A DNA stretch of 64,000 nucleotides from Streptomyces neyagawaensis (GTDB taxonomy: Bacteria > Actinomycetota > Actinomycetes > Streptomycetales > Streptomycetaceae). Of the stretch, positions 34,934 to 43,007 are shown piece by piece. The notes beneath the pieces are model-generated. The model was not told the origin of the DNA, did not search any database, and was given only the letters and a program-made list of their open reading frames with translations. The position numbers were made by a program, and so were the translations under genes. The DNA is taken from the NCBI RefSeq assembly GCF_023516595.1, contig NZ_JAMGBG010000137.1:1-64000 (forward strand). The letters run 5' to 3'. Each line of letters starts with the position of its first letter. Position 1 is the stretch's first letter.

Positions 34934-35617
34934 GTGACCGACATCGCCATGCTGCCCGAGTCCTGGCGCGGGGTCCTGGGGGACGAGCTGCAGCAGCCCT
35001 ACTTCAAGGAACTCACCGAGTTCGTCGAGGAGGAGCGAGCCAAGGGTCCCGTCTACCCCCCGCGCGAGGAGGTCTTCGCCGCTCTCGACGCCACGCCGTA
35101 CGAGCGGGTCAAGGTGCTCGTCCTCGGCCAGGACCCCTACCACGGCGAGGGCCAGGGCCACGGCCTGTGCTTCTCCGTGCGACCCGGTGTGAAGACCCCG
35201 CCCTCCCTGCGGAACATCTACAAGGAGATGCAGGCCGAGCTGGGCACCCCGATCCCGGACAACGGCTATCTGATGCCGTGGGCCGAGCAGGGCGTGCTCC
35301 TGCTGAACGCGGTGCTCACGGTCCGCGCCGGTGAGGCCAACTCCCACAAGGGCAAGGGCTGGGAGAAGTTCACCGACGCCGTGATCCGCGCCGTCGCCGA
35401 CCGGCCGGACCCGGCCGTCTTCGTGCTGTGGGGCAACTACGCGCAGAAGAAGCTCCCGCTGATCGACGAGGAGCGCCACATCGTGGTGAAGGGCGCGCAC
35501 CCCTCGCCGCTGTCGGCCAAGAAGTTCTTCGGCTCCCGCCCGTTCACCCAGATCAACGACGCGATCGCCCGGCAGGGCCACGAGCCGATCGACTGGACCA
35601 TCCCGAACATCGGCTGA
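34934..35617 (+). CDS. ung: Uracil-DNA glycosylase (family 1)
   Basis: 227-residue UDG that removes uracil from DNA as the first step of base excision repair. The water-activating loop is GQDPYH (65-70, Asp67). Uracil specificity residues lie in LCFSVRPGVKTPPSL and LLLNAVLTVR. The minor-groove loop is HPSPLS with His189. All catalytic residues are intact and length is typical. The GTG at 34934 follows GGAGGAAG. A PafBC-type promoter indicates induction by DNA damage independent of LexA; a 13-bp terminator stem follows the gene. Confidence 0.98.
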   Translation: MTDIAMLPESWRGVLGDELQQPYFKELTEFVEEERAKGPVYPPREEVFAALDATPYERVKVLVLGQDPYHGEGQGHGLCFSVRPGVKTPPSLRNIYKEMQAELGTPIPDNGYLMPWAEQGVLLLNAVLTVRAGEANSHKGKGWEKFTDAVIRAVADRPDPAVFVLWGNYAQKKLPLIDEERHIVVKGAHPSPLSAKKFFGSRPFTQINDAIARQGHEPIDWTIPNIG

Positions 35618-35651
35618 CCGCCGCCGGCGCTCCGGCGCTCACCCGCCCGTC

Positions 35652-35690
35652 CTCCGTACGGCCGCCGGGGCGCCCCTCGGCCGTACGGAG
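35652..35690 (+). terminator. Terminator after ung
   Basis: CTCCGTACGGCCG (35652-35664) and its exact complement (35678-35690) form a 13-bp stem around a 13-base loop. It separates ung from the next damage-type promoter, which begins 15 bases later. Confidence 0.82.
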
Positions 35691-35704
35691 CCGCCTGACC
35701 GGGA

Positions 35705-35727
35705 TTGTCAGTGCCTGCCGCTAGCGT
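35705..35727 (+). promoter_or_regulatory. PafBC-type DNA-damage promoter of the gene at 35762
   Basis: TTGTCAGTG (35705-35713), 8 bases, TAGCGT (35722-35727): a full match to the RecA-independent damage motif. Expected start is near 35734, leaving about 28 bases before the GTG at 35762. Confidence 0.85.
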
Positions 35728-35761
35728 CGGCGGGGACAGGCGGGACCGGGGGGCGACGAGC

Positions 35762-36295
35762 GTGGAGGATGCGGTGGAGCGACAGGAGCAGGCGGCGCCG
35801 GACGCCATGATGACCCGCATCGGGCAGACGGTCATGCTGCACCACGGAGGGGACCGCGAGGAGGCCCGGGACCGCTTCCTGAAGCTGTGGGAGGAGATCG
35901 GTGATGACGGCGATCCGTTCCACCGCTGCACCCTGGCGCACTACATGGCGGACACCCAGGACGACCCGGTCGACGAACTGGCCTGGGACCTCAGGGCCCT
36001 GTCGGCGGCGGACGAGCTGACCGACGAGCGGGTGGCGCGACACCACGAGGGCCTCGCGGTGCGCGGCTTCTACCCCTCGCTGCACCTCAACCTCGCCGCC
36101 GACTACGCCAAGCTCGGCCGCCCCGAGGCCGCCCGCAGCCATCTGGCCCTCGCCCGCGGCACCCTGGGCGCGCTGGCGGACGACGGCTACGGCGACGGCA
36201 TCCGGGCCGCCCTCGCCCGGCTGGAGTCCCGCCTCGACGAGGAGAGCCCGGCCACCGGGGGAGAGACACCGGGGCCGCCCAGACAGCGGCCGTAG
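35762..36295 (+). CDS. Hypothetical TPR-like helical protein under a DNA-damage promoter
   Basis: 177-residue acidic protein with helical repeats resembling tetratricopeptide units: DREEARDRFLKLWEEIGDDGDPFHRCTLAHYMADTQD, then DELAWDLRALSAADEL and LHLNLAADYAKLGRPEAARSHLALARGTLGAL. No catalytic motif is seen. The first 17 residues and the Pro/Gly-rich C terminus look disordered. Start GTG 35762 fits the promoter and has a G-rich ribosome site; the conserved part may start at ATG 35807. The promoter places it in the PafBC damage response beside ung, so a role in damage tolerance is inferred; the molecular role is unknown. Confidence 0.82.
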   Translation: MEDAVERQEQAAPDAMMTRIGQTVMLHHGGDREEARDRFLKLWEEIGDDGDPFHRCTLAHYMADTQDDPVDELAWDLRALSAADELTDERVARHHEGLAVRGFYPSLHLNLAADYAKLGRPEAARSHLALARGTLGALADDGYGDGIRAALARLESRLDEESPATGGETPGPPRQRP

Positions 36296-36395
36296 GGCCT
36301 GCGGCCCGGCGCCGGGGCGCCCGGCCGCCGGGATGTGCCTGACCGGCCGTGTCGGACGGGGCGGGCCGCCCACCCAGGCGGGCGCACCCGGACAG

Positions 36396-36467
36396 CCCGC
36401 CTGGACGCGCCCGTCCGGGACACGCCCGTCTGGATATGCCCGCCTGGGCACGTCCGTCCGAACGGGC
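36396..36467. repeat. Five degenerate 14-15 bp tandem units
   Basis: Units such as CCCGCCTGGACGCG, CCCGTCCGGGACACG, CCCGTCTGGATATG and CCCGCCTGGGCACG follow each other in the intergenic region between convergent genes. GC-rich hairpins also occur at about 36301-36335. No gene is supported in 36296-36505. Confidence 0.65.
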
Positions 36468-36505
36468 CTGCCCGGCGCCGCGCGTGGCGCTCCTCCGGAG
36501 GCTTC

Positions 36506-37003
36506 TCAACGGCCGTAGACGTCCTTGCAGATGACCGCCTGGGGAGTGTCCTTGCCCCAGCCGCCGTACTTGTGGCCGAGGGCGCACACGTCGCCGTTCC
36601 TCGGGGGATTCGTCGGGATCGTCTCCGGGATCGGGGGGATCTCGACACGGGGCTGGGACTTCGGGCGCGGGGCGGGCCGTCGGGGTGGGGTGGGCCTTTC
36701 CCGGCGGGCAGCCGGTGCCGGGGGCGTGGACGCGGCGGCGGGGGCCGACGTGGCGGCCGGCCTCGGCGCCGGTGAGGGCGCGCTCGGCGTGGGGCGACGC
36801 GAGGGGCCGATCAGTTCCAGCGCCTCCCGCGCCGGGGCCTGCACGATCCGTGTCGCGGTGGTGCCGTCGGGCCGTGGCTCCGACGACTGGGACGGAGTGG
36901 GCGGCGTTCCGGGCGGGGACGGGCGGTGCGTGGTCACGCAGCCGGTGAGAGCCGAGACGGCCACGGTGACCAGGAGCGTTGCGGTGGTGGTCGGTCGATG
37001 CAC
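36506..37003 (-). CDS. Proline-rich lipoprotein with conserved C-terminal motif
   Basis: 165-residue lipoprotein. Signal peptide MHRPTTTATLLVTVAVSALTGC ends at a lipobox Cys22. Residues 25-130 are Pro/Ala/Ser/Arg-rich, a probable cell-wall-spanning linker. The short C-terminal domain, NGDVCALGHKYGGWGKDTPQAVICKDVYGR, has two cysteines that could form a disulfide and resembles endings seen in other Streptomyces lipoproteins. Function unknown. GTG 37003 puts the signal peptide at the N terminus; an in-frame ATG at 37066 would add 21 polar residues. Confidence 0.78.
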   Translation of the reverse strand: MHRPTTTATLLVTVAVSALTGCVTTHRPSPPGTPPTPSQSSEPRPDGTTATRIVQAPAREALELIGPSRRPTPSAPSPAPRPAATSAPAAASTPPAPAARRERPTPPRRPAPRPKSQPRVEIPPIPETIPTNPPRNGDVCALGHKYGGWGKDTPQAVICKDVYGR

Positions 37004-37087
37004 CCGCGCAACTCTGCTGTGTCCGCGCCGCTTTGGGGAGGGGAGAGGCGGAGGATGCCCCCACACGGGTGACCCCCGGGCGTCGGG

Positions 37088-37600
37088 TCAGTGACCCGTC
37101 GCCCCGTCGATCCGTTCGCGGAGGAGGTCGGCGTGACCGTTGTGGCGGGCGTACTCCTCGATCATGTGGGTGTAGATCCACCGGAGGCTCGGTGCCTCGC
37201 CCTTGCGTCCGTGCGTCGACTCGGCGATGTCGTCCAGAGCGGCCCGCGCGGCGTTGCGGCGGGCGACCGCGATCTCGTCCTGCCAGACCCGGTACGCCTC
37301 CTCCCAGGTGTCCCGTTCGGTGAGGTGGAACTCGCCGTCCGGGTCCTCGTCGCTGAAGTAGATCGGTCCCTGGTCGTCACCGGCGAGCACCTTGCGGAAC
37401 CAGATGCGCTCCACCTCCGCCATGTGCCGGACGAGCCCCATGAGGGACAGCTCGGAGGGCGGCACCGAGGCGAGTCGCAACCGGGCGTCGTCCAGGCCCT
37501 GGCACTTGAGCGCGAGGGTTTCCCGGTGATGGTCGAGCCATCCCTCCAGCATGTCCCGTTCACCGGCGGTCACGGAGGGTTCGGTGCGCTGCGATGTCAT
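37088..37600 (-). CDS. DinB-fold protein (DUF664, mycothiol-transferase type)
   Basis: 170-residue four-helix-bundle protein of the DinB/DUF664 type. Key parts: ERDMLEGWLDHHRETLALKCQGLDDARLRLASVPPSELSLMGLVRHMAEVERIWFRKVLAG and RWIYTHMIEEYARHNGHADLLRERIDG. The three metal-binding histidines are represented by the H in LVRHMAE and the two in EYARHNGHADLL. Actinobacterial members transfer mycothiol or similar thiols to xenobiotics. ATG 37600; divergent from the Gfo/Idh gene with 79 bases between starts. Confidence 0.9.
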   Translation of the reverse strand: MTSQRTEPSVTAGERDMLEGWLDHHRETLALKCQGLDDARLRLASVPPSELSLMGLVRHMAEVERIWFRKVLAGDDQGPIYFSDEDPDGEFHLTERDTWEEAYRVWQDEIAVARRNAARAALDDIAESTHGRKGEAPSLRWIYTHMIEEYARHNGHADLLRERIDGATGH

Positions 37601-37679
37601 GCACGCATCCTCACCCACCCGGGCCCCGCACGGCCACGCATATGCTGGGGCCTCGGCACACCGTGGACGGGAGACCCCT

Positions 37680-38597
37680 GTGAAGGTCGGCTGCATCGGG
37701 CTCGGCGACATCGCCCGGAAGGCGTATCTGCCGGTGCTCGGCACCCAACCGGGCGTCGAACTGCACGTGCAGACGCGGACGCCCGCCACGCTCACCGGCG
37801 TCGCCGACAGCCTGCATCTCCCGCCGGGACAACGCCACGCCGACCTCGACGCGCTGCTCGCCCAGGACCTCGACGCCGCCTTCGTGCACGCGCCGACCGG
37901 CGCCCACCCCGAGATCGTGACCCGGCTGCTGGAGGCGGGCGTCCCCACGTACGTCGACAAGCCCCTCGCCTACGAACTCGCCGAGTCCGAGCGCCTGGTG
38001 CGGCTCGCCGAGGAGCGGAACGTGGGTCTCGCCGTCGGCTTCAACCGGCGGTACGCGCCCGGGTACACCCAGTGCGCCGACCATCCGCGCGAGCTGATCC
38101 TGATGCAGAAGAACCGCATCGGCCTGCCCGAGCACCCCCGCACGATGATCCTCGACGACTTCATCCACGTCGTCGACACCCTGCGGTTCCTGGCCCCGGG
38201 GGCCGTCGAGGACATGACCGTGCGCGCCCGGACCGAGAACGGGCTGCTGCACCACGTCGTCCTCCAGCTCTCCGGGGACGGCTTCACCGCGCTCGGCGTC
38301 ATGAACCGCCTCAGCGGCTCCGCGGAGGAGATCCTGGAGGTCTCCGGGCAGGACACCAAGCGCCAGGTCGTGAACCTCGCCGAGGTCATCGACCACAAGG
38401 GGCAGCCGTCCCTGCGGCGGCGCGGGGACTGGGTGCCGGTGGCCCGGCAGCGCGGCATCGAACAGGCGGTGCTCACCTTCCTCGACGCAGTCCGGGCCGG
38501 CAAGGTGCTCAGCGCACGGGACGCGCTCGCGACCCACGAGATGTGCGAGCGGGTCGTACGGGAAGTGGAGGACCGCTCCCGTCCCGGTCGCCTCTAG
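37680..38597 (+). CDS. Gfo/Idh/MocA family oxidoreductase (short form)
   Basis: 305-residue NAD(P)-dependent sugar-type oxidoreductase. The Rossmann motif is at the very start (VGCIGLGDIARKAYLPVLG), followed by DLDALLAQDLDAAFVHAPTGAHPEIVTRLLEAGVPTYVDKPLAYELAESE, where the EKP/DKP lysine is present, and GFNRRYAPGY. The C-terminal sheet domain is GFTALGVMNRLSGSAEEILEVSG. Substrate unknown. GTG 37680 follows GGACGGGAGA. Its last 89 bases overlap, tail to tail, the lnt gene on the other strand. Confidence 0.92.
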   Translation: MKVGCIGLGDIARKAYLPVLGTQPGVELHVQTRTPATLTGVADSLHLPPGQRHADLDALLAQDLDAAFVHAPTGAHPEIVTRLLEAGVPTYVDKPLAYELAESERLVRLAEERNVGLAVGFNRRYAPGYTQCADHPRELILMQKNRIGLPEHPRTMILDDFIHVVDTLRFLAPGAVEDMTVRARTENGLLHHVVLQLSGDGFTALGVMNRLSGSAEEILEVSGQDTKRQVVNLAEVIDHKGQPSLRRRGDWVPVARQRGIEQAVLTFLDAVRAGKVLSARDALATHEMCERVVREVEDRSRPGRL

Positions 38598-40083
38598 CCC
38601 GCACGGTCCGCAGGGCCTCGAAGGCGCCCCAGACCATCAGGATCAGCAGCGCCGCGTGGAGCGGCCAGTCGCCGAAGCGGACGTACGGCGTCGTACCGCT
38701 CGCCGTCGGCACGTCGTACACCGCGGAGGTGCTCTCGTCGGTGCCGAGCCAGGAGCCGACGCGTTCGCCGCTCGGACCGTAGACGGCGGAGACACCGGTG
38801 AGGGTCGCGTGCACCATCGGGCGGCCCGTCTCCGCGGCCCGCAGCGCGGCCAGTGAGGCGTGCTGCTCCGGCGCCCAGCTCTGCTGGAACGTGGACGTGG
38901 CCGACTGGGCGAGCAGCACCTCGGCGCCCTCGTCGACGAGATGGCGGCTCATGTCGGGGAACGCGCTCTCGAAGCAGACCATCGGTCCGACGCGCAGCCC
39001 CTTGCCGACGTCCATCACCACCTGCTCCGTGCCGCGCCTGCGGTCCTCGCCTGCCGCCTCGCCGACGGAGGTCGCCCAGCCGAGCAGGGAGCGCGCCGGG
39101 ATGTACTCGCCGAAGGGGACCAGCCGCATCTTGTCGTAGCGGTCGCCGGTCGGGCCGTCGGGGCCGACGAGCACGGAGCTCTTGTAGATGCCGGGGCGGT
39201 CCGAACGGTGGGCGTCCACGTTGACCAGGATGTCCGCGCCCGTCGCGCGGGACAGCGCGGCGATGCGGTCGGCGAGGTCGGGACGCTCGACCAGGTCGTA
39301 GCCGACACTGCTCTCGCCCCACACGATGAGATCGAGGTCCTGGTCCGCGAGACGCCGGGTCAGCGTCTCCTCCCTCGTGAACCGGTTCTCGGGTCCGTCG
39401 GTGACCCCGGGCTGGACGACGGCGACCCGTACCCGGCCGTCCACGTCGGGGCGCGGTGACCACACCCACGCGGCGGACGTCACGGTGGCCGTCGCGACGA
39501 GGCCCGCGACGGCGGGGACCCGCGCCTGCCGTATCGCGACAAGGACGGCGATCGCGACGTTCACGGCGACCACCAGGAAGCTGAGCAGCCAGACCCCGCC
39601 GACCGAGGCCAGCCGCAGCGCGGCCTCCACCTGCCACTGGCTGGACCCCAGCAGCCCCCAGGGCCCGCCGAGCCCCTGCCAGGACCGGACGAGCTCGATC
39701 GCCAGCCAGCCCGACGGCACGACCAGCAGGGCGGCGGCGACCCGCCGGGACGGGGGCGAGCCGGCCAGCAGACGGTGCACCAGCCAGCCCCAGGGCGCCC
39801 AGAACGCCCCGAGCAGGGCGGCTATGACGAAGGTGAAGACATGCAGGTTCGGCAGCAGCCAGTGGTGCAGCGCCAGCATGTACCCGAGGCCGCCCAGCCA
39901 GCCGTCGTACGCCGCCCGCCGGGCGGTCGGGGCCGTGCGGACCAGCAGCAGCCAGGGCACCAGGGCCACGTACGCGAACCACCACAGGGCCGGTCCGGGG
40001 AACGCGACCACGGGCAGGGCACCGGCCGCGGCGGCGCCGAGACCACGCCGCCATGGGGAGGCGGTCCCTTCGGGCGTCGTCAT
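38509..40083 (-). CDS. lnt: Apolipoprotein N-acyltransferase
   Basis: 524-residue membrane enzyme that N-acylates the lipid-modified cysteine of lipoproteins. Six to seven membrane segments (residues about 15-215, starting LGAAAAGALPVVAFPGPALWWFAY) precede the nitrilase-like domain. Catalytic triad: Glu257 in VWGESSVGYD, Lys318 in RYDKMRLVPFGEYIP, Cys370 in GPMVCFESAFPD; all present. A last helix at LHAALLILMVWGAFEALR is followed by a basic tail. ATG 40083. The 3' end overlaps the convergent Gfo/Idh gene. Substrates may include the several lipoproteins in this window. Confidence 0.95.
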   Translation of the reverse strand: MTTPEGTASPWRRGLGAAAAGALPVVAFPGPALWWFAYVALVPWLLLVRTAPTARRAAYDGWLGGLGYMLALHHWLLPNLHVFTFVIAALLGAFWAPWGWLVHRLLAGSPPSRRVAAALLVVPSGWLAIELVRSWQGLGGPWGLLGSSQWQVEAALRLASVGGVWLLSFLVVAVNVAIAVLVAIRQARVPAVAGLVATATVTSAAWVWSPRPDVDGRVRVAVVQPGVTDGPENRFTREETLTRRLADQDLDLIVWGESSVGYDLVERPDLADRIAALSRATGADILVNVDAHRSDRPGIYKSSVLVGPDGPTGDRYDKMRLVPFGEYIPARSLLGWATSVGEAAGEDRRRGTEQVVMDVGKGLRVGPMVCFESAFPDMSRHLVDEGAEVLLAQSATSTFQQSWAPEQHASLAALRAAETGRPMVHATLTGVSAVYGPSGERVGSWLGTDESTSAVYDVPTASGTTPYVRFGDWPLHAALLILMVWGAFEALRTVRARGDRDGSGPPLPVRPARTSRGSRARPVR

Positions 40084-40196
40084 CCAGCGCCTCCCTCCCC
40101 GGTGATGGGTGTCTTCCAGTGTGCGCCCCCGAGACGATCTCCGACAGAGGGCGTGGGGAGGGACGGGCGTGACGGGCGTGACGGGAGGGTACGCCG

Positions 40197-40228
40197 GGGC
40201 AGGCGGGCAGGCGGGCAGGCGGGCAGGC
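40197..40228. repeat. Four perfect 8-bp tandem repeats (GGGCAGGC)
   Basis: GGGCAGGC occurs four times head to tail at 40197-40228, just after two copies of GACGGGCGT near 40162-40180. All lie in the 230-base gap between lnt and the SnoaL-like gene, where no gene is supported. Confidence 0.85.
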
Positions 40229-40314
40229 GAGGGCGGCAGTGGCGCGGGGGCCGGGTCGGTGCGGCGGTGGCGGGGGGCAGGTCGGGGCGGCGGTGCGCGG
40301 GGTCGGGCGTGGGG

Positions 40315-40809
40315 TCAGGCCGGGTGGGGGTGGTGGTCGGTCGGGAGGCCCTCGGGGGCACGGCGCCATTTCTCCCGGACCACGACCTCGCTGAGCCGCC
40401 AGCCGTCGTCCGTGCGGACCAGGCCGAACGCGTAGCGGCCGCCGCAGACGAAGTCGGGCGCGGTGGATCCGCCGTCGTGACCGGCGAAACGCATGGGGTT
40501 GATGTAGTCCGCCTGGACCTCGGCGGTGTCACCGGTGTCGTGGTCCAGGTACCCGAACCGCACCCGCCGGTTGACGATCAGGTGCTGGCGCATGGGGAAC
40601 AGCTCCATGCTGCGGGCCAGCCAGTCGGCGACCTGCTCGGCGTCGCCCTCGATGCCGCCCGCCGAGCGGTAGTCGGCGCGGCCGCCCGGGGCGAACAGCC
40701 CCCGGTACGCCGTCCAGTCGCCGTCGTCCACCGCCACCGCGTACTCGGTGATCAGGCCGTCGACGGCGAGCCGGTCCATCACGGTCGCGAGCTCCACACG
40801 CTGCGTCAT
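40315..40809 (-). CDS. SnoaL/NTF2-like family protein
   Basis: 164-residue single-domain protein of the NTF2-like superfamily (SnoaL_4 type). The opening helix LATVMDRLAVDGLITEYAVAVDDGDWTAYRGLFAPGGRADYRSAGG is the standard start of nuclear-transport-factor-2-like enzymes; MRQHLIVNRRVRFGYLDHDTGDTAEVQADYINPMRF follows, and GRYAFGLVRTDDGWRLSEVVVREKW is the C-terminal strand pair. Members include small-molecule isomerases, cyclases and dehydratases. Substrate unknown. ATG 40809; divergent from the DUF4291 gene. Confidence 0.88.
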   Translation of the reverse strand: MTQRVELATVMDRLAVDGLITEYAVAVDDGDWTAYRGLFAPGGRADYRSAGGIEGDAEQVADWLARSMELFPMRQHLIVNRRVRFGYLDHDTGDTAEVQADYINPMRFAGHDGGSTAPDFVCGGRYAFGLVRTDDGWRLSEVVVREKWRRAPEGLPTDHHPHPA

Positions 40810-40954
40810 CGGCTCAGTCTTGGGGCAGGGGGCGCGACACGCCAAGGGGCGTGCGGTGACGACATACGACCGGCCGATATTCGGTGGCCCGCGGAGCCCA
40901 TGGTGATCGAATCTTGCTCCCGTGAAGGAAAGCGATCGAGAACGAACAGAAGAC

Positions 40955-41548
40955 ATGACCGAGCCCCGATTCCAGGTCCGGGCCCGCCACACGGCGGACA
41001 CGATCACCGTGTACCAGGCCTACCGGCCCGGGATCGGCGGCCCGGCCGCCCGCGACGGCCGCTTCCCGGCCGCGTGGAAGCGGGATCGGATGACGTGGAT
41101 CAAGCCCTCGTTCCTCTGGATGATGTACCGCTGCGGATGGGGTCTGAAGGAGGGCCAGGAGACGGTGCTCGCCGTCGAGATCCGCCGCGAGGGCTTCGAG
41201 TGGGCGCTGCGCCACTCCTGTCTGTCGCACTACGTCCCGGAGCTGCACGAGAGCCAGGCCGCCTGGCAGCGGGAGCTGCGCCGGTCGCCCACCCGGGTGC
41301 AGTGGGACCCCGAGCGGGGTCTGCGGCTGAACCCGCTGCCGTACCGCTCGTTGCAGCTGGGCCTGGCGGGCGAGGCGGCGGCCCGGTACGCCGACGAGTG
41401 GATCGTCGGGATCGAGGACGTGACCCCGCTCGCCCGGGAGGTGCACGGCCTCGTCCGGGCGGGCGAGCTGGAACAGGCGGCGGAGCTGCTGCCCGAGGAG
41501 CGGCCGTACCCGCTCGACGACACCATGCCGGCACATCTGCGCGGCTGA
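40955..41548 (+). CDS. DUF4291 domain-containing protein
   Basis: 197-residue protein that is essentially one DUF4291 domain. Core: QVRARHTADTITVYQAYRPGIGGPAARDGRFPAAWKRDRMTWIKPSFLWMMYRCGWGLKEGQETVLAVEIRREGF, then VQWDPERGLRLNPLPYRSLQLGL and YADEWIVGIEDVTPLA. The Arg/Trp/Lys-rich centre suggests nucleic-acid or nucleotide binding, but no function is established. ATG 40955 matches the family start; GTG 40922 would add 11 residues. Stands alone. Confidence 0.87.
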   Translation: MTEPRFQVRARHTADTITVYQAYRPGIGGPAARDGRFPAAWKRDRMTWIKPSFLWMMYRCGWGLKEGQETVLAVEIRREGFEWALRHSCLSHYVPELHESQAAWQRELRRSPTRVQWDPERGLRLNPLPYRSLQLGLAGEAAARYADEWIVGIEDVTPLAREVHGLVRAGELEQAAELLPEERPYPLDDTMPAHLRG

Positions 41549-41613
41549 GCCGGCCGGCCGGACGGGTCGTACAAGTCGTACGGGTCGGGGCGGGCCGGGT
41601 GGGCCGTATGGTC

Positions 41614-41666
41614 GGACCGGTTGGACGATTGGACCGGTCGGACCGGTCGGACCGGTCGGACGGGTC
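41614..41666. repeat. 9-bp tandem repeat array (GGACCGGTC)
   Basis: Three perfect GGACCGGTC units at 41631-41657, flanked by near copies GGACCGGTT (41614), GGACGATT (41623) and GGACGGGTC (41658). Intergenic between the convergent DUF4291 and beta-lactamase-fold genes. Confidence 0.85.
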
Positions 41667-41682
41667 GTGCGGGCCGTCGGTG

Positions 41683-42873
41683 TCAGCGGTGGTGGCGGCC
41701 GAGGAGGACGCAGACCGCGTTCTCCTGGATCGTGCGCAGCCGCGCCAGCAGGGCGGGGTCCGAGGCCCTGTTCACCTGCGTCGTGATCGAGAAGGTGATC
41801 GACTTCCGCCCGTCGGGCGTCGCCGCCATCAGCTGTGTGTAGCCGGGGAAGTTGCCGGTGTGCCCCAGCACGACCCCGCAGCGGGTGCTGTAGCGAAAGA
41901 TGGCCAGGCCCGCCGAGTTGCGGCCGGGGCCGGCCGGTTCGGAGGCGCCCTTGATCCAGTGGCGCTGCTCCTCGCGTTCGGCCGGCGACGTCAGTTCACC
42001 GGCGGCGTAGGCGCGGATGAATCGCGTGAGGTCGCTCGGGGTGGAGACGATGCCGCCCGACGCCCATACCCCGGAGGCGCTGAGCAGCTCGCTGACGTCC
42101 TCCGGCGGCCCGGGCGGGCGCACGTCGTACCCGTGCATGTACGGCTCCGGAAGCGCGTAGCCCAGCGGGAGGCTGGTGTCGCGCAGGCCGAGCGGCCGGT
42201 TGACGAGGCGGTGCAGCAGATCCTCGTACGTCCGCCGGGTGGCCGACTCCGCCATGAGGGCCACGGCGATGTTGTCCGAGTTGGAGTACTGGTACCGGGA
42301 GCCCGGGTCGAAGCGCAGCCCTTCGTTGGCGACGAAGTCCAGCAGCCGTCGCGGGTCGAAGGTGCGGCGCGGGTCCGCGGTGAGCAGTTCCAGGAAATCC
42401 GGGTCCTCGGTGTAGTCGGGCAGTCCGCTGGTGTGGTTCAGCAGCTGCCGGAGGGTCACCTCGTGCCAGGCGCTGGGGAGTTGCGGGAGCCGGAAGCCGA
42501 TCGTGTCGTCGAGGGCCAGGGCGCCCTGCTGCACCAGACGGAGGGCGACGGCACCGCTGAACGCCTTGGCCGTACTCGCGATCCGCATGTGGTCGGTGGG
42601 CTGGATCGGGCGGTCGGTCGTCAGGTCGGCGACACCGGCCCGCAGCACCCGGGTCCTCTGCTCGCCCTGGAGGACGACGATGACGCCGGGCGGTCCTCCC
42701 GGCGCGTGGACCAGTTGTTCGAGCTGGCGGCGCAGGGTGCGCTCGTCCCCGCCGCCGGGAGCGGCACCCGCCGCCGGAGCGGCGAGGAGGCCGCCGAGAC
42801 AGGACGAGCCGAGCAGGGCGACGAGCGCCGGACGGACACGGGCGCGAGGACGGGGGCGGCGGGTGAGCGGCAT
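41683..42873 (-). CDS. Serine hydrolase of the beta-lactamase/DD-peptidase (class C) family
   Basis: 396-residue exported penicillin-binding-like hydrolase. An arginine-rich signal peptide with hydrophobic core VALLGSSCLGGLLAAPAAGA ends near AAPGGG. Active-site motifs: SxxK in IASTAKAF (Ser100, Lys103), YxN in YQYSNSDN, and HTG in LGHTGNFPG. This set is typical of D-Ala-D-Ala carboxypeptidases and esterases of the EstB/AmpC superfamily; most Streptomyces copies are not resistance enzymes. ATG 42873. Next gene on the same strand ends 135 bases upstream. Confidence 0.92.
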   Translation of the reverse strand: MPLTRRPRPRARVRPALVALLGSSCLGGLLAAPAAGAAPGGGDERTLRRQLEQLVHAPGGPPGVIVVLQGEQRTRVLRAGVADLTTDRPIQPTDHMRIASTAKAFSGAVALRLVQQGALALDDTIGFRLPQLPSAWHEVTLRQLLNHTSGLPDYTEDPDFLELLTADPRRTFDPRRLLDFVANEGLRFDPGSRYQYSNSDNIAVALMAESATRRTYEDLLHRLVNRPLGLRDTSLPLGYALPEPYMHGYDVRPPGPPEDVSELLSASGVWASGGIVSTPSDLTRFIRAYAAGELTSPAEREEQRHWIKGASEPAGPGRNSAGLAIFRYSTRCGVVLGHTGNFPGYTQLMAATPDGRKSITFSITTQVNRASDPALLARLRTIQENAVCVLLGRHHR

Positions 42874-43007
42874 GGTGGTCCCGGGGAGCGTAGGGGGGGC
42901 GGGCCCCCTCAGCATGGGCAGGACCGGCGGCCGTGCGCGCGCGAGCTTGCTCTGTCCGGCGGATCGGCGAACCCCGGTCACCCTTCCGGGGCCCGCCGGG
43001 GGGTGCG

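Noticed and set aside
36396..41666. Short tandem arrays as CRISPR
   Set aside because: Units are 8-15 bp, directly adjacent without spacers, and no cas gene is present.
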